Origin: an uncultured Puniceicoccaceae bacterium
GTDB taxonomy: Bacteria; Verrucomicrobiota; Verrucomicrobiia; Opitutales; Coraliomargaritaceae
Direction of reading: 5' to 3'
NCBI GenBank assembly: GCA_913044165.1
Contig: CAJWMY010000002.1
Coordinates: forward strand, 1-64,000
DNA: 64,000 nucleotides
A program made the position numbers and the translations under genes. The notes under the pieces were generated by a model, which worked only from the letters and a program-made list of their open reading frames with translations, made no database searches and had not been told where the DNA came from. Shown one piece after another: positions 28,318 to 38,091 of the stretch; positions within the stretch are counted from its first letter, which is position 1; each line of letters starts with the position of its first letter.

Positions 28318-31158
28318 ATGTATAAAGTAGGACAAAGGTGGGTTAGTGAGAATGAGCCCGAATTAGGTTTGGGAACTATTGAAGCAGTGAATAAATTTCA
28401 GATAACCCTAAACTTTCCTCTCTCCGAGGAAAAACGTATTTTTTCATCTGAATCTCCGCCTTTAAAGCGTGTTGCATACACAATTGGTGATGCCGTTACG
28501 GATTCAGAGGGTATAGTATTTGAAATTGAGAAAGTAGAAGAACGTGACGGAATCCTGGAGTACTATGGAGGTGGAAAAGGAGTTTGTGAAACTGCTTTAA
28601 GTGAGTTTGCAAATTTTAGTAAGCCACAAGAAAGAATTTTACAAGGGCAGGTCGATTCTCCGGAGGCTTTCCAACTAAGATTTCAATGTTTACTGGCTTA
28701 TGGCAAAGCTCGGAAGGCTTCCGTCTCTGGGCTGATCGGCGGTCGTATAGACTTAATTCCTCATCAATTGTATATTGCAAATGAGATAGCTAATCGTTAT
28801 TGTCCAAGGGTTCTGTTGTCTGATGAGGTCGGTTTAGGTAAGACAATAGAGGCTTGTTTGATTTTGCATAGACTGCATCTAACGGGGCGAGCAGCTCGCA
28901 TTCTAATTGTACTCCCAGAATCCTTGATTCATCAATGGTTTATAGAGCTTTATCGTCGATTTAATTTATTTTTTACTATTATGGATTCGGAGCATTGTTC
29001 TACTTTAGCAATGCAAAGTGAGGAGGGAAATCCATTTACAGAAGAGCAATTAATCTTATGTAGTATTACCACCCTTACATCTAACACACGCTGGGCAGAA
29101 GCCGCTTCGGCTACGAATTGGGATCTTTTAGTTGTGGACGAAGCTCATCATTATGAATGGTCTCCTGAATCGGTTAGTAAAGAATATGAAGTAATCGAGG
29201 CCCTGTCGAGTAAGAGCCATGGTTTAATTTTACTTACAGCAACCCCAGAGCAAATGGGGGCAGATGGTCATTTTGCCCGATTACGCTTATTGGATGAGAA
29301 TCGTTATCCTAATCTAGAAAAATTTATTAAAGAGCAAGCAGATTATCGTGAAGTCGCTAAACTCGCTAATAGAGTTTATGAAAAAAAGCCACTTAACAAA
29401 AACCAAAAAGAAGAATTAAAGAAAAGGTTGTTTGAAATATCTAACCATGATTTAGATTATTTAATCGGACATAAAGAAGAGTTATTAGAGGCCCTAGTAG
29501 ATAGACATGGAACAGGAAGAGTTATTTTTCGAAATACACGAAAGGCGCTTAAGGGGTTTCCAAAACGCATAGTTGTTCCTCATTCTCTCCCTTATAATAA
29601 ACAGTTCCCAGAAAAAGCACAAAAAGAGCGGCTGAATCAAGAGTTTGAAATGGAATATCTTAATTCAGATAATACTCTATCATCTTATGAATTTAAAAAA
29701 GATGCTAGGATTGATTGGCTTGTTGATTTATTAAAGAAGCTAAAAAAAGAAAAAGTCTTATTAATTTGTCGGTCTAAAGAAAAGGTAGATGCTATACATC
29801 AAGGCATTTTGAATATGTTGAATGTAGATATCAGTATTTTTCATGAAGACTTAAGTTTAATTCAGCGTGATCGAAATGCGGCTTACTTTTCTGATCAAGA
29901 AGGGGCTCAAATTTTATTGTGTTCGGAAATTGGTAGTGAAGGTAGAAACTTTCAATTCGCGCATCATTTAGTCCTTTTTGATTTGCCTTTAAATCCTGAA
30001 CTTTTGGAACAACGGATAGGTCGGTTAGACCGTATCGGACAAACAGAAACAATTCAATTACATGTTCCATATTTCAAAGATACTTGGACTGAATTATTAT
30101 TCCTATGGCATAATCAATCCCTTAATGGGATAGAGCATTCACTGACAGGAGGGCATTTGTATTATGAAGCATACGGGGATTCATTGATTAAGTTTTGTGC
30201 TTCTTTCAGAAATCAAGAAAAGGAAAGCAATTTTGGCTTCGATTTATTTCTAAAAGAATGCAAAGAGTATAGAAAAAAAATGGAGAAGGCTTTAGCCAAG
30301 GGCCAAGATTCTTTAATTGCTATAAATTCACATCGCCCAGACAAAGCAAACTATATTGTTAGCCAGGTTTTAGAGTGGGATTGCTCCGAGGTTCTTGAGG
30401 GATTAATGCATCAATTATTTGATTTTTTTGGAGTAACAGTAGAAAAGTTAGAGAGGCAACGATATTTTGTTAAACCTGAGCATTTGTATACAGAGTCTTT
30501 CCCGAGCCTTCCTGAAGAAGGGATTCAATTAAGCTTTAATCGTCAAGTTTCACTCAGCCGAGAAGATTTAGTATTTCTGACTTGGGATCATCCAATGGTG
30601 CGAGGTGCAATAGACCTTATGCTTGGTGGAGGATATGGTAGCGCATCCATAGTTCGGATGAAAAATTATGATAAATCTATGCCTCCGTTACTTATAGAGT
30701 GCATTTATGTTTTAGAAAGTGTTGCACCTTTAAAATTTCATGTTGACCGGTTTTTGCCACCAAGCCCGATTCGTATTTTAGTTGATTCCTCGGGAAGGAC
30801 TTTTACGGAAGAATTTTCTTCAGAATTTATAAACCATCAAACCTCCAATGAAGAAACCTTTAATTTAGTTGAAAGTCCGGAATTATTACGATCATTGATT
30901 CCTGGTTTACTAGAGTCAGCAAGTGATTTGGCCTCTAAAAAGCGTTTAAATATTCAAAAAGAAGCCCACTCAGAGGCGGAAATTTCTCTAGGTAAAGAAT
31001 GGAAGCGCTTATTAGAATTAAGAAAAGTAAATGCAAATATATCAAAAAAAGAGATTTCTTTTGCAGAAAAAGAACTCATAGAAGTTTTGCGTTATATTGA
31101 TAGCGCGGATATTAGATTAGACTCTATTAGATTGGTAATTAATCGACCAAATAACTAA
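28318..31158 (+). CDS. RapA-like SNF2-family helicase
   Basis: MYKVGQRWVSENEPELGLGTIEAV (RapA N-terminal Tudor-like); LLSDEVGLGKTIEACLIL; VVDEAHH; LLEQRIGRLDRIGQ. Confidence 0.88.
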   Translation: MYKVGQRWVSENEPELGLGTIEAVNKFQITLNFPLSEEKRIFSSESPPLKRVAYTIGDAVTDSEGIVFEIEKVEERDGILEYYGGGKGVCETALSEFANFSKPQERILQGQVDSPEAFQLRFQCLLAYGKARKASVSGLIGGRIDLIPHQLYIANEIANRYCPRVLLSDEVGLGKTIEACLILHRLHLTGRAARILIVLPESLIHQWFIELYRRFNLFFTIMDSEHCSTLAMQSEEGNPFTEEQLILCSITTLTSNTRWAEAASATNWDLLVVDEAHHYEWSPESVSKEYEVIEALSSKSHGLILLTATPEQMGADGHFARLRLLDENRYPNLEKFIKEQADYREVAKLANRVYEKKPLNKNQKEELKKRLFEISNHDLDYLIGHKEELLEALVDRHGTGRVIFRNTRKALKGFPKRIVVPHSLPYNKQFPEKAQKERLNQEFEMEYLNSDNTLSSYEFKKDARIDWLVDLLKKLKKEKVLLICRSKEKVDAIHQGILNMLNVDISIFHEDLSLIQRDRNAAYFSDQEGAQILLCSEIGSEGRNFQFAHHLVLFDLPLNPELLEQRIGRLDRIGQTETIQLHVPYFKDTWTELLFLWHNQSLNGIEHSLTGGHLYYEAYGDSLIKFCASFRNQEKESNFGFDLFLKECKEYRKKMEKALAKGQDSLIAINSHRPDKANYIVSQVLEWDCSEVLEGLMHQLFDFFGVTVEKLERQRYFVKPEHLYTESFPSLPEEGIQLSFNRQVSLSREDLVFLTWDHPMVRGAIDLMLGGGYGSASIVRMKNYDKSMPPLLIECIYVLESVAPLKFHVDRFLPPSPIRILVDSSGRTFTEEFSSEFINHQTSNEETFNLVESPELLRSLIPGLLESASDLASKKRLNIQKEAHSEAEISLGKEWKRLLELRKVNANISKKEISFAEKELIEVLRYIDSADIRLDSIRLVINRPNN

Positions 31159-32351
31159 TTATGCAGGAGCGGCTCGATTAAATCAGGATAATCATCAGGA
31201 GTTTTGTGCAAATCTCTTTTGTTTAACGGATACGAATAGCGTTTCCCTTCAAAATTTCTAAATACAATAGCATTTTCAGTAATAGATTCTATGTAATTAG
31301 GATTGATTGGAACTTTCCCTCCACCGCCTGGTGCGTCAATTACAAATTGAGGAATTGCATAGCCTGTAGTATGACCTCTTAGAGATCTAATTAGTTCAAT
31401 CCCTTCACGGGGATCAGTTCTTAAATGAGCACTCCCATTTATTAAATCACACTGATATAGATAGTAAGGCCTAACGCGCATTAATAAAAGTTTATGTATC
31501 AAATTCTTAAGTATATCGGTCGTATTATTAATGCCTTTAAGCAGAACAGACTGATTGCCTAGGGGGACTCCAGAAAAAGCTAATTTATCACACGCTTCTT
31601 TTAAGGTTAAGCTACATTCGTTAGGATGATTTACATGTATACTCATCCAAATAGGACCATGTTTCTTGAGAATTCCACACAATTCAGTATTTATTCTTTG
31701 GGGTAAAAAAACAGGGATTCTTGAACCAATGCGAATAAATTCAACATGTTCAATTTTTCGAAGTTCTCCAAGTAATTTATCTAATTTGTTATTAGAAAGC
31801 AATAAGGGATCCCCTCCACTTAATAGAACATCGCGTATTTGAGGATTGTTGCGAATGTATTCAAGCCCCGCTTCAAATCTTGGATGGAAATTGTAAGATT
31901 GGGCATTTGAAACTAGGCGGCTTCTCGTGCAGTAACGGCAATACGACGCACAGCGATCAGTTACAAGGAATAAAACCCGATCGGGATAACGATGCACTAT
32001 ACCCTCTACGGGGGAACTTCCATCCTCGCCTACAGGGTCAAGTAATTCTCCTTTAGAGGTAAAAGTTTCTTCTACTCTCGGAATAACTTGTTTCCGAATA
32101 GGGTCATCCAGCTGTGTCCTATTAATTAAGTTAAAAAAGTAAGGAGTGATTGCCAAAGCTAATTTTTTATTAGCAAATAGGCAGCCTTTTTTTTCTTCAG
32201 GGCTTAATTCAATAAGTTCTTCTAGTTGATCTACTGAAGTAATTCGGTTCTTAAGTTGCCATTTCCAATCATCCCAGTCATTTTTTCTGACTGATTCCCA
32301 AGGGCTTTGAACAATGTGTTCTTGAAATTTTTTTGAGGTATCCATAATCAA
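31155..32351 (-). CDS. KamA/AblA-family radical SAM aminomutase (lysine 2,3-aminomutase-like)
   Basis: RCASYCRYCTRSRLV; DVLLSGGDPLLLSN; IDAPGGGGKVPINPNYI. Confidence 0.9.
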   Translation of the reverse strand: MIMDTSKKFQEHIVQSPWESVRKNDWDDWKWQLKNRITSVDQLEELIELSPEEKKGCLFANKKLALAITPYFFNLINRTQLDDPIRKQVIPRVEETFTSKGELLDPVGEDGSSPVEGIVHRYPDRVLFLVTDRCASYCRYCTRSRLVSNAQSYNFHPRFEAGLEYIRNNPQIRDVLLSGGDPLLLSNNKLDKLLGELRKIEHVEFIRIGSRIPVFLPQRINTELCGILKKHGPIWMSIHVNHPNECSLTLKEACDKLAFSGVPLGNQSVLLKGINNTTDILKNLIHKLLLMRVRPYYLYQCDLINGSAHLRTDPREGIELIRSLRGHTTGYAIPQFVIDAPGGGGKVPINPNYIESITENAIVFRNFEGKRYSYPLNKRDLHKTPDDYPDLIEPLLHN

Positions 32352-32488
32352 CTATATTTTATGCTTATTAATAGATTAGTATTAGAAATTCAACCGATAA
32401 AAGGCAATAAATTAGAAAGCGGACTGATTTCATTTGCATGAATGAATAATTTTATTTTCAGTAATAATAATCTAGAGAAAATAAAAAT

Positions 32489-33634
32489 ATGTTAGGTATA
32501 ATAGCTTTTGAAGATGGCACTATTTTTCGCGGCAAAGGATTTGGCGCGAAAGCTACTACAGTTGGGGAATGTTGTTTCAATACAAGTCTCACCGGGTATC
32601 AAGAAATAATTACAGACCCATCCTATTTTTCACAGATAGTTACTATGACTGCTGTGCAGGTTGGCAATTACGGAATTAATGAAGAGGATGTTGAGTCTGA
32701 TGGTCCTAAAGTTAAGGGGTTTATTATTCGAGAGCTTAGCCCTGTAGTTAGTAATTGGAGGGCGAATAAATCCCTTCCAGAATATTTAGAGAGTGCAGCA
32801 ATTCCAGGAGTTGAAGGCGTAGATACCCGATCAATTACGAAAAAGCTTCGGGTAAGTGGGGCTTTAAATGCTTGTATTTCTACAGAAGATATTAGTGATG
32901 AAGAGGCTATTGAAAAAGCAAAGAAATTTAGCGGTTTAATTGGGGTAGATTTTGTTCAGGCTGTTTCTGCTAAAGAATCATATGATTGGGACCCTGAGCA
33001 GCGTCAGTCGGGAGCCTTTACTGTTGTAGGTACCGAACTTTCAATGTATGCCCTCAGTCAAGTAAAACGGTTTACTATTGCGGCACTTGATTTTGGGGCA
33101 AAATTTTCAATTTACAGAAAATTACAACGTCATGGGTTTGACGTTCGAGTTTTTCCTGCAGATACATCGGCTGATGAAATTAAAGAGTTTAAACCAAATG
33201 GTATCTTTTTGTCTAATGGCCCAGGAGATCCTGCGGCCATTGATTATGCGCATAAATCAGTCCGCGTATTGATTGAGCAGTTTCCAACTTTTGGCATATG
33301 CTTGGGACATCAAATTATTACGCATGCCCTTGGTGCTGAAACTTTTAAATTAAAATTTGGGCATCGTGGTGGAAATCAGCCAGTTAAGAATCTAGAAACA
33401 GGCTGTGTTTCGATTACAGCCCAAAATCATGGGTTTGCTTCAAGTAAAGAACAGTTAGAAAATAAGGGAGCAATTGTAACGGAGATTAATCTTAATGATC
33501 AAACTGTTGAAGGTCTACGCCTTAAAGATCGTCCTGTATTTTCGGTTCAATATCATCCAGAGGCAGCACCTGGACCAAATGATGCTGATCCGCTCTTTAA
33601 GTCATTCTATGATTTAGTTTCCCGAAATACCTAA
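32489..33634 (+). CDS. carA: Carbamoyl-phosphate synthase small subunit
   Basis: [63 protein letters not shown]. Confidence 0.96.
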   Translation: MLGIIAFEDGTIFRGKGFGAKATTVGECCFNTSLTGYQEIITDPSYFSQIVTMTAVQVGNYGINEEDVESDGPKVKGFIIRELSPVVSNWRANKSLPEYLESAAIPGVEGVDTRSITKKLRVSGALNACISTEDISDEEAIEKAKKFSGLIGVDFVQAVSAKESYDWDPEQRQSGAFTVVGTELSMYALSQVKRFTIAALDFGAKFSIYRKLQRHGFDVRVFPADTSADEIKEFKPNGIFLSNGPGDPAAIDYAHKSVRVLIEQFPTFGICLGHQIITHALGAETFKLKFGHRGGNQPVKNLETGCVSITAQNHGFASSKEQLENKGAIVTEINLNDQTVEGLRLKDRPVFSVQYHPEAAPGPNDADPLFKSFYDLVSRNT

Positions 33635-33643
33635 TTTCTAGAT

Positions 33644-34915
33644 TTAAATCAAATCTTGTCCTACGGGATCTTTTGAAATGCCTTCAATATGAGTTAGTAC
33701 CTCAGCAATTAAATAAATAGAACCAGTTACTAGGATCGTATCTTCTTCGTTTCCAATCAGGCAATTAGATTTATAGAATACAGTTTCAACTGAGGTAGGA
33801 AAGTATTTAATTTTTGAAATAGATGGAATGAGTTTTTGGAGTTCATTTATTGAACAAGCTCTTGGTTGTTGAGGAGAAACCAAATAAAGAGATTTTGCAT
33901 ACCGGCATAGTAAGGGCAGTATGACCCTGGCGCGATCTATGCCAACTATACCTGTAAAAATGATAGGTTTTTGTTTTTTCTCTAAGATTAAATTTTTTAA
34001 GTTTTCCTCTAATTGCAAACAGGCTTCTTCATTATGTGTCGCATCTAAAATAATTTGCTTAGAACCTAATTTGAGTTTTTGCCACCGCCCCATCCATGCA
34101 ATTTTGCCCAATGATTCATGGCTACGAATAGGGAACTCATTCTCAAGAAGTTTAATGGCACTGAGAGCAAGCTGAGCATTTAATCTTTGGTAGCTGCCTT
34201 CAAGATTTGTTTTAGGGAGTGCCCCCGTCCTTATTATATCAGTTGCTTTAAATATAGGGGCAGTTTCATTTTTGGCTTTATTTTGGACAGCAGATTCGGC
34301 TTCCTGTGGTATTTTGCTAATTAAAATGGGTGTATTATTTTTAATGATACCTGCCTTTTCATAAGCAATAGAAGCAAGTGAGTCTCCTAATATATCAGTG
34401 TGATCTCTTCCAATGCTAGTTATAATGGATAATTTAGGATGAATTATATTAGTTGCATCAAGTCTTCCACCTAAACCTGTTTCAATGACAGCAATATCAA
34501 CCGAAGCTTCAGAAAAATACCTAAAAGCGGCTAGGGTCATAAATTCAAAAAAAGAGGGAAAGGTTGCTTTGGTAAAATGATTAGATGCTAAAGCAGCTAA
34601 ATATGATACTTGAGAAGCCAAGTCATTATCGGAAATAGGGACACGATTTATTTGTATCCGTTCATTTATTCGCAATAAATGCGGAGATGTAAATAGGCCT
34701 ACTTTATATCCATTTGTTCGGTATAAGGATTCTATCATTGCACATACAGAGCCTTTGCCATTTGTGCCAGCGACATGAATACTAGGAAATTCTTTTTCGG
34801 GGTTATTTGCTAAGAGAGCAAAGCGCTCCATTCGTTTTAACCCAAGTTTACTTCCTTTATTTCGAAGATTATAAAGCCATCGAATAACACTTTGAAAATC
34901 ATGCAAGTTAGACAC
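33644..34915 (-). CDS. folC: Folylpolyglutamate synthase/dihydrofolate synthase
   Basis: HVAGTNGKGSVCAMIESLYR; VIETGLGGRLDATNII; DHTDILGDSLASIAYEKAGI. Confidence 0.95.
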   Translation of the reverse strand: MSNLHDFQSVIRWLYNLRNKGSKLGLKRMERFALLANNPEKEFPSIHVAGTNGKGSVCAMIESLYRTNGYKVGLFTSPHLLRINERIQINRVPISDNDLASQVSYLAALASNHFTKATFPSFFEFMTLAAFRYFSEASVDIAVIETGLGGRLDATNIIHPKLSIITSIGRDHTDILGDSLASIAYEKAGIIKNNTPILISKIPQEAESAVQNKAKNETAPIFKATDIIRTGALPKTNLEGSYQRLNAQLALSAIKLLENEFPIRSHESLGKIAWMGRWQKLKLGSKQIILDATHNEEACLQLEENLKNLILEKKQKPIIFTGIVGIDRARVILPLLCRYAKSLYLVSPQQPRACSINELQKLIPSISKIKYFPTSVETVFYKSNCLIGNEEDTILVTGSIYLIAEVLTHIEGISKDPVGQDLI

Positions 34916-34927
34916 TAGCAGAATTAA

Positions 34928-35779
34928 TTAGGAAGTGCGCTTAGGATCTAAGGCATAAAGTAATCTTGACACTGTATCACGCATTTTGTGGCGATGAACT
35001 ATTTTATCAATTAAACCATGCTCAAGTAAAAATTCAGAAGTTTGGAACCCTTTTGGGAGATCCTGTTGCGTGGTTTCTTTTATTACTCTAGGTCCTGCGA
35101 ATCCAATTAAAGCTTCTGGCTCTGCTAGTATGACATCCCCAAGAGAAGCAAAACTAGCCATAACTCCTGCCATTGTTGGGTTTGTTAAAATAGAGATATA
35201 AGGAACTTTCTTATCGGAAAGTCTGGCTAGGGCAGCACTTGTTTTAGCTAATTGCATCAAGCTTAATATCCCTTCTTGCATTCTAGCTCCTCCAGATGCT
35301 GATATGATTATAACAGGATGCTTATTTATGCATCCGTTTTCAATAGTTCTGGTAAGTTTCTCGCCAGCGGCTGAACCTAAGCTAGCTCCCATAAAACGAA
35401 AATCCATAACTGCAATGTTCACTGGTTGCTCTTTAATCAAACCGGTTCCACTTATGACGGTGTCAATTTCAGCTGTTTTCTTTTGGTTTTGCTTAAGCCT
35501 ATCTTTATACTTAGAAGTATCAGTAAAATCAAGAGGATCTAGGGAATGAATTTCTTTATCTATTTCTTTGAAGCTATTAGCATCAAGAAGTGAGTTTATT
35601 CGAGTTCTTGCGTCTAAAGGAAAATGATAGTTGCTATTAGGGACAACCATAAGGTTTTCTTTTAGAACTCGGTTGTAGATAATCTCATTTGTTTTTGGGC
35701 ATTTCGTCCAAACATCTTTTGGTATATCTTTCTTTTTAACTGAGACAGTCGAATATTGAGGTTTCCCAAATATAGCCAT
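34928..35779 (-). CDS. accD: Acetyl-CoA carboxylase carboxyltransferase subunit beta with degenerate zinc ribbon
   Basis: [77 protein letters not shown]. Confidence 0.95.
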   Translation of the reverse strand: MAIFGKPQYSTVSVKKKDIPKDVWTKCPKTNEIIYNRVLKENLMVVPNSNYHFPLDARTRINSLLDANSFKEIDKEIHSLDPLDFTDTSKYKDRLKQNQKKTAEIDTVISGTGLIKEQPVNIAVMDFRFMGASLGSAAGEKLTRTIENGCINKHPVIIISASGGARMQEGILSLMQLAKTSAALARLSDKKVPYISILTNPTMAGVMASFASLGDVILAEPEALIGFAGPRVIKETTQQDLPKGFQTSEFLLEHGLIDKIVHRHKMRDTVSRLLYALDPKRTS

Positions 35780-35865
35780 AATCCGATATTTTTATAAGTG
35801 TTTTAAGTAAGGCAATCTTTTATCTGTAACTAATAAATATTAAATTAAATGATCGTTAATAATTA

Positions 35866-35902
35866 ATTTAGTCTAAAGTTTTATATATAAAAAAGACTAA
35901 AT
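35866..35902. repeat. Long AT-rich dyad in the accD-truA intergenic region
   Basis: ATTTAGTCT ... TTTTATATATAAAA ... AGACTAAAT (9-bp outer arms plus 14-bp inner palindrome). Confidence 0.6.
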
Positions 35903-35927
35903 AGACAAATTGATCGGGTATAGTATT

Positions 35928-36668
35928 TTATCTATAGTATATTTTTTCAAGACATAATCCACTAGACGGAGCGGTTATGACTTTATTAGTACGTTTTTTT
36001 GAGTTTAGAATTATTTGGATGGCTTCGGCGTCTAGTCTACCTCTTCCGACTGCGAAAAGGGTTCCAACAATACTTCGGACCATTTTGTATAAAAAGCCAC
36101 TTCCCAGAATTGTTATACGTATTTTTTTGCCGATTTTTTTTATATCAATTGATTCGATCGTTTTAATCGGATTAGGGTCTTCATCTTTTGCATGAACTGC
36201 GCTATAAGCTCTAAAATTATGGGTGCCTACGAGGTACTGGCTAGCCTTTATCATAGTTTCTAAATTAATATTAGTTTCCCGGCAGGCCCATAAATAGGGT
36301 TCTTCATGAGGGTGGGCTCTCCCTAAGTAAAGAGTGTAGCAATATCTCTTCTTTGTTGCAGAAAATCTAGCATGGAATCTTTCTGATACTTTGATGATTT
36401 TTTCGATCCTTATATTCTTATCCAATATTGAATGGATTGCTCGGATAAGCTTTTCTTTAGAATGGCCCCACTTTGCATCAAAGTGAAAGCATTGTCCTAT
36501 GGCATGGACGCCTGCATCTGTTCGGCTACATCCATGAATACGAATTTTAGTATCAAAGATTCTAGACAATGAGTTTTCAATATGGTTTTGCACAGTTGAT
36601 GCAGAGGCTTGATATTGCCAACCAGCAAAACTTGTTCCTCGATAGGAGCAAATACATTTCCATCGCAT
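35928..36668 (-). CDS. truA: tRNA pseudouridine synthase A
   Basis: YRGTSFAGWQYQ; GCSRTDAGVHAIGQCFHFDA; FLYKMVRSIVGTLFAVGRGRL. Confidence 0.95.
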   Translation of the reverse strand: MRWKCICSYRGTSFAGWQYQASASTVQNHIENSLSRIFDTKIRIHGCSRTDAGVHAIGQCFHFDAKWGHSKEKLIRAIHSILDKNIRIEKIIKVSERFHARFSATKKRYCYTLYLGRAHPHEEPYLWACRETNINLETMIKASQYLVGTHNFRAYSAVHAKDEDPNPIKTIESIDIKKIGKKIRITILGSGFLYKMVRSIVGTLFAVGRGRLDAEAIQIILNSKKRTNKVITAPSSGLCLEKIYYR

Positions 36669-36760
36669 CTAATAATTATGGCAGCCTATTTGTTTAGATG
36701 CAAGCCGAGGACATATAAAAATTGTTTTTAGCATAATTTTATGCATCTTAAAAAATAGCT

Positions 36761-37354
36761 ATGGCAAATAAATCAAATCGGAAACTTTGGGCAGGATACG
36801 TTCAAAGGAAGCAAAAACAAAGCATTCGCAAGCTAGCTAATAATATTTCCATCCAAAATAAAGGAAGGCCATTTGCAGGGGTTATCTTAGGCATTGATCC
36901 CAGTTTAAGAGGCAGTGGCTTTTCTGTCATTAAATATGTTAATCAGGAGGCTGAGCTTTTGAACTCATCCACCTTAAAAATTAGCCAAAAGTATTCAATG
37001 GCACAATGTCTGGGGACGATTGCGAATCAAGTAGATTCTTTGTTAAATAAATATGTCATTGACCATGTAGCTGTAGAACAAACCATTTATGTTCAAAATT
37101 TTCAAACTGCTCAAATAATGGGAGCCGCGAGGGGCGCTGCAATTGCTCCCGCTGCTATGCGGAATATTCAGTTATTTGAATATGCCCCCTTGAGGATTAA
37201 GAAAGCCATTGTAGGCCATGGGAAGGCTAGTAAAGATCAGGTTTCTAAAATGACAGGGGCTCTGTTAGGGAAAGATTTTGGGAATTGTTATGATGAATCG
37301 GATGCTAGTGCGGTTGCTTTATGCCATGCCTTTACCTGGAAAAATATAGATTAA
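36761..37354 (+). CDS. ruvC: Crossover junction endodeoxyribonuclease RuvC with basic N-terminal extension
   Basis: [58 protein letters not shown]. Confidence 0.9.
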   Translation: MANKSNRKLWAGYVQRKQKQSIRKLANNISIQNKGRPFAGVILGIDPSLRGSGFSVIKYVNQEAELLNSSTLKISQKYSMAQCLGTIANQVDSLLNKYVIDHVAVEQTIYVQNFQTAQIMGAARGAAIAPAAMRNIQLFEYAPLRIKKAIVGHGKASKDQVSKMTGALLGKDFGNCYDESDASAVALCHAFTWKNID

Positions 37355-37355
37355 T

Positions 37356-38087
37356 ATGAAGCAAAAAATTAAGTACAAAAAGGTTTTAATTACTGGCGTA
37401 AGTTCTGGTCTTGGTTATGGATTAGCGCAGTCATTTTTAGAGCAAGGCATCAAAGTTTTGGGGTGTAGTCGTAGAATGCCTAAAGGCTTAATTCAGCAAG
37501 GACTTAATTTTTGTGCACTCGATTTTTCGGATAGGGCTTCTAGTCTACCGATTATGAGGCAATGGATTTCAAGGGCAGGGGCAATTGATCTTTTAATTTT
37601 AAACGCTGGAGTTTTGGGGGCTATTAAAGACATGCAGGCTTCTAGCACTGAAGAATTAAAAGCGACTATGGAAGTGAATCTATGGGCCAATAAATGGTTT
37701 TTAGATGCATGTTTATCCGAGGATAGGCCTATACAACAAGTAGTAGGGATATCATCAGGAGCTTCTTTATCGGGGAGCCGTGGCTGGAATGGATATAGTT
37801 TATCAAAGGCAGCTTTTAATATGTTAATTAAATTATATGCCGGCGAATGCCCAAATACGCACTTCACCGCTTTAGCGCCGGGGCTTGTTGATACAGCAAT
37901 GCAAGATTATTTAACTAATTTACCTGCTGATGAGCGCTATAGCCCGCTTGAAGTTTTAAAGAAAGCTAAAGGTACAGATGACATGCCCAATGGCTATAGG
38001 TGCGCACAAAAACTGATTACAATATTTCCTAAATTATTAAATTTTGAAAGCGGGGGATATTCTGATATCCGAAAATTAGAAGGATGA
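37356..38087 (+). CDS. Short-chain dehydrogenase/reductase
   Basis: [36 protein letters not shown]...[11 protein letters not shown]. Confidence 0.88.
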   Translation: MKQKIKYKKVLITGVSSGLGYGLAQSFLEQGIKVLGCSRRMPKGLIQQGLNFCALDFSDRASSLPIMRQWISRAGAIDLLILNAGVLGAIKDMQASSTEELKATMEVNLWANKWFLDACLSEDRPIQQVVGISSGASLSGSRGWNGYSLSKAAFNMLIKLYAGECPNTHFTALAPGLVDTAMQDYLTNLPADERYSPLEVLKKAKGTDDMPNGYRCAQKLITIFPKLLNFESGGYSDIRKLEG

Positions 38088-38091
38088 ATTT

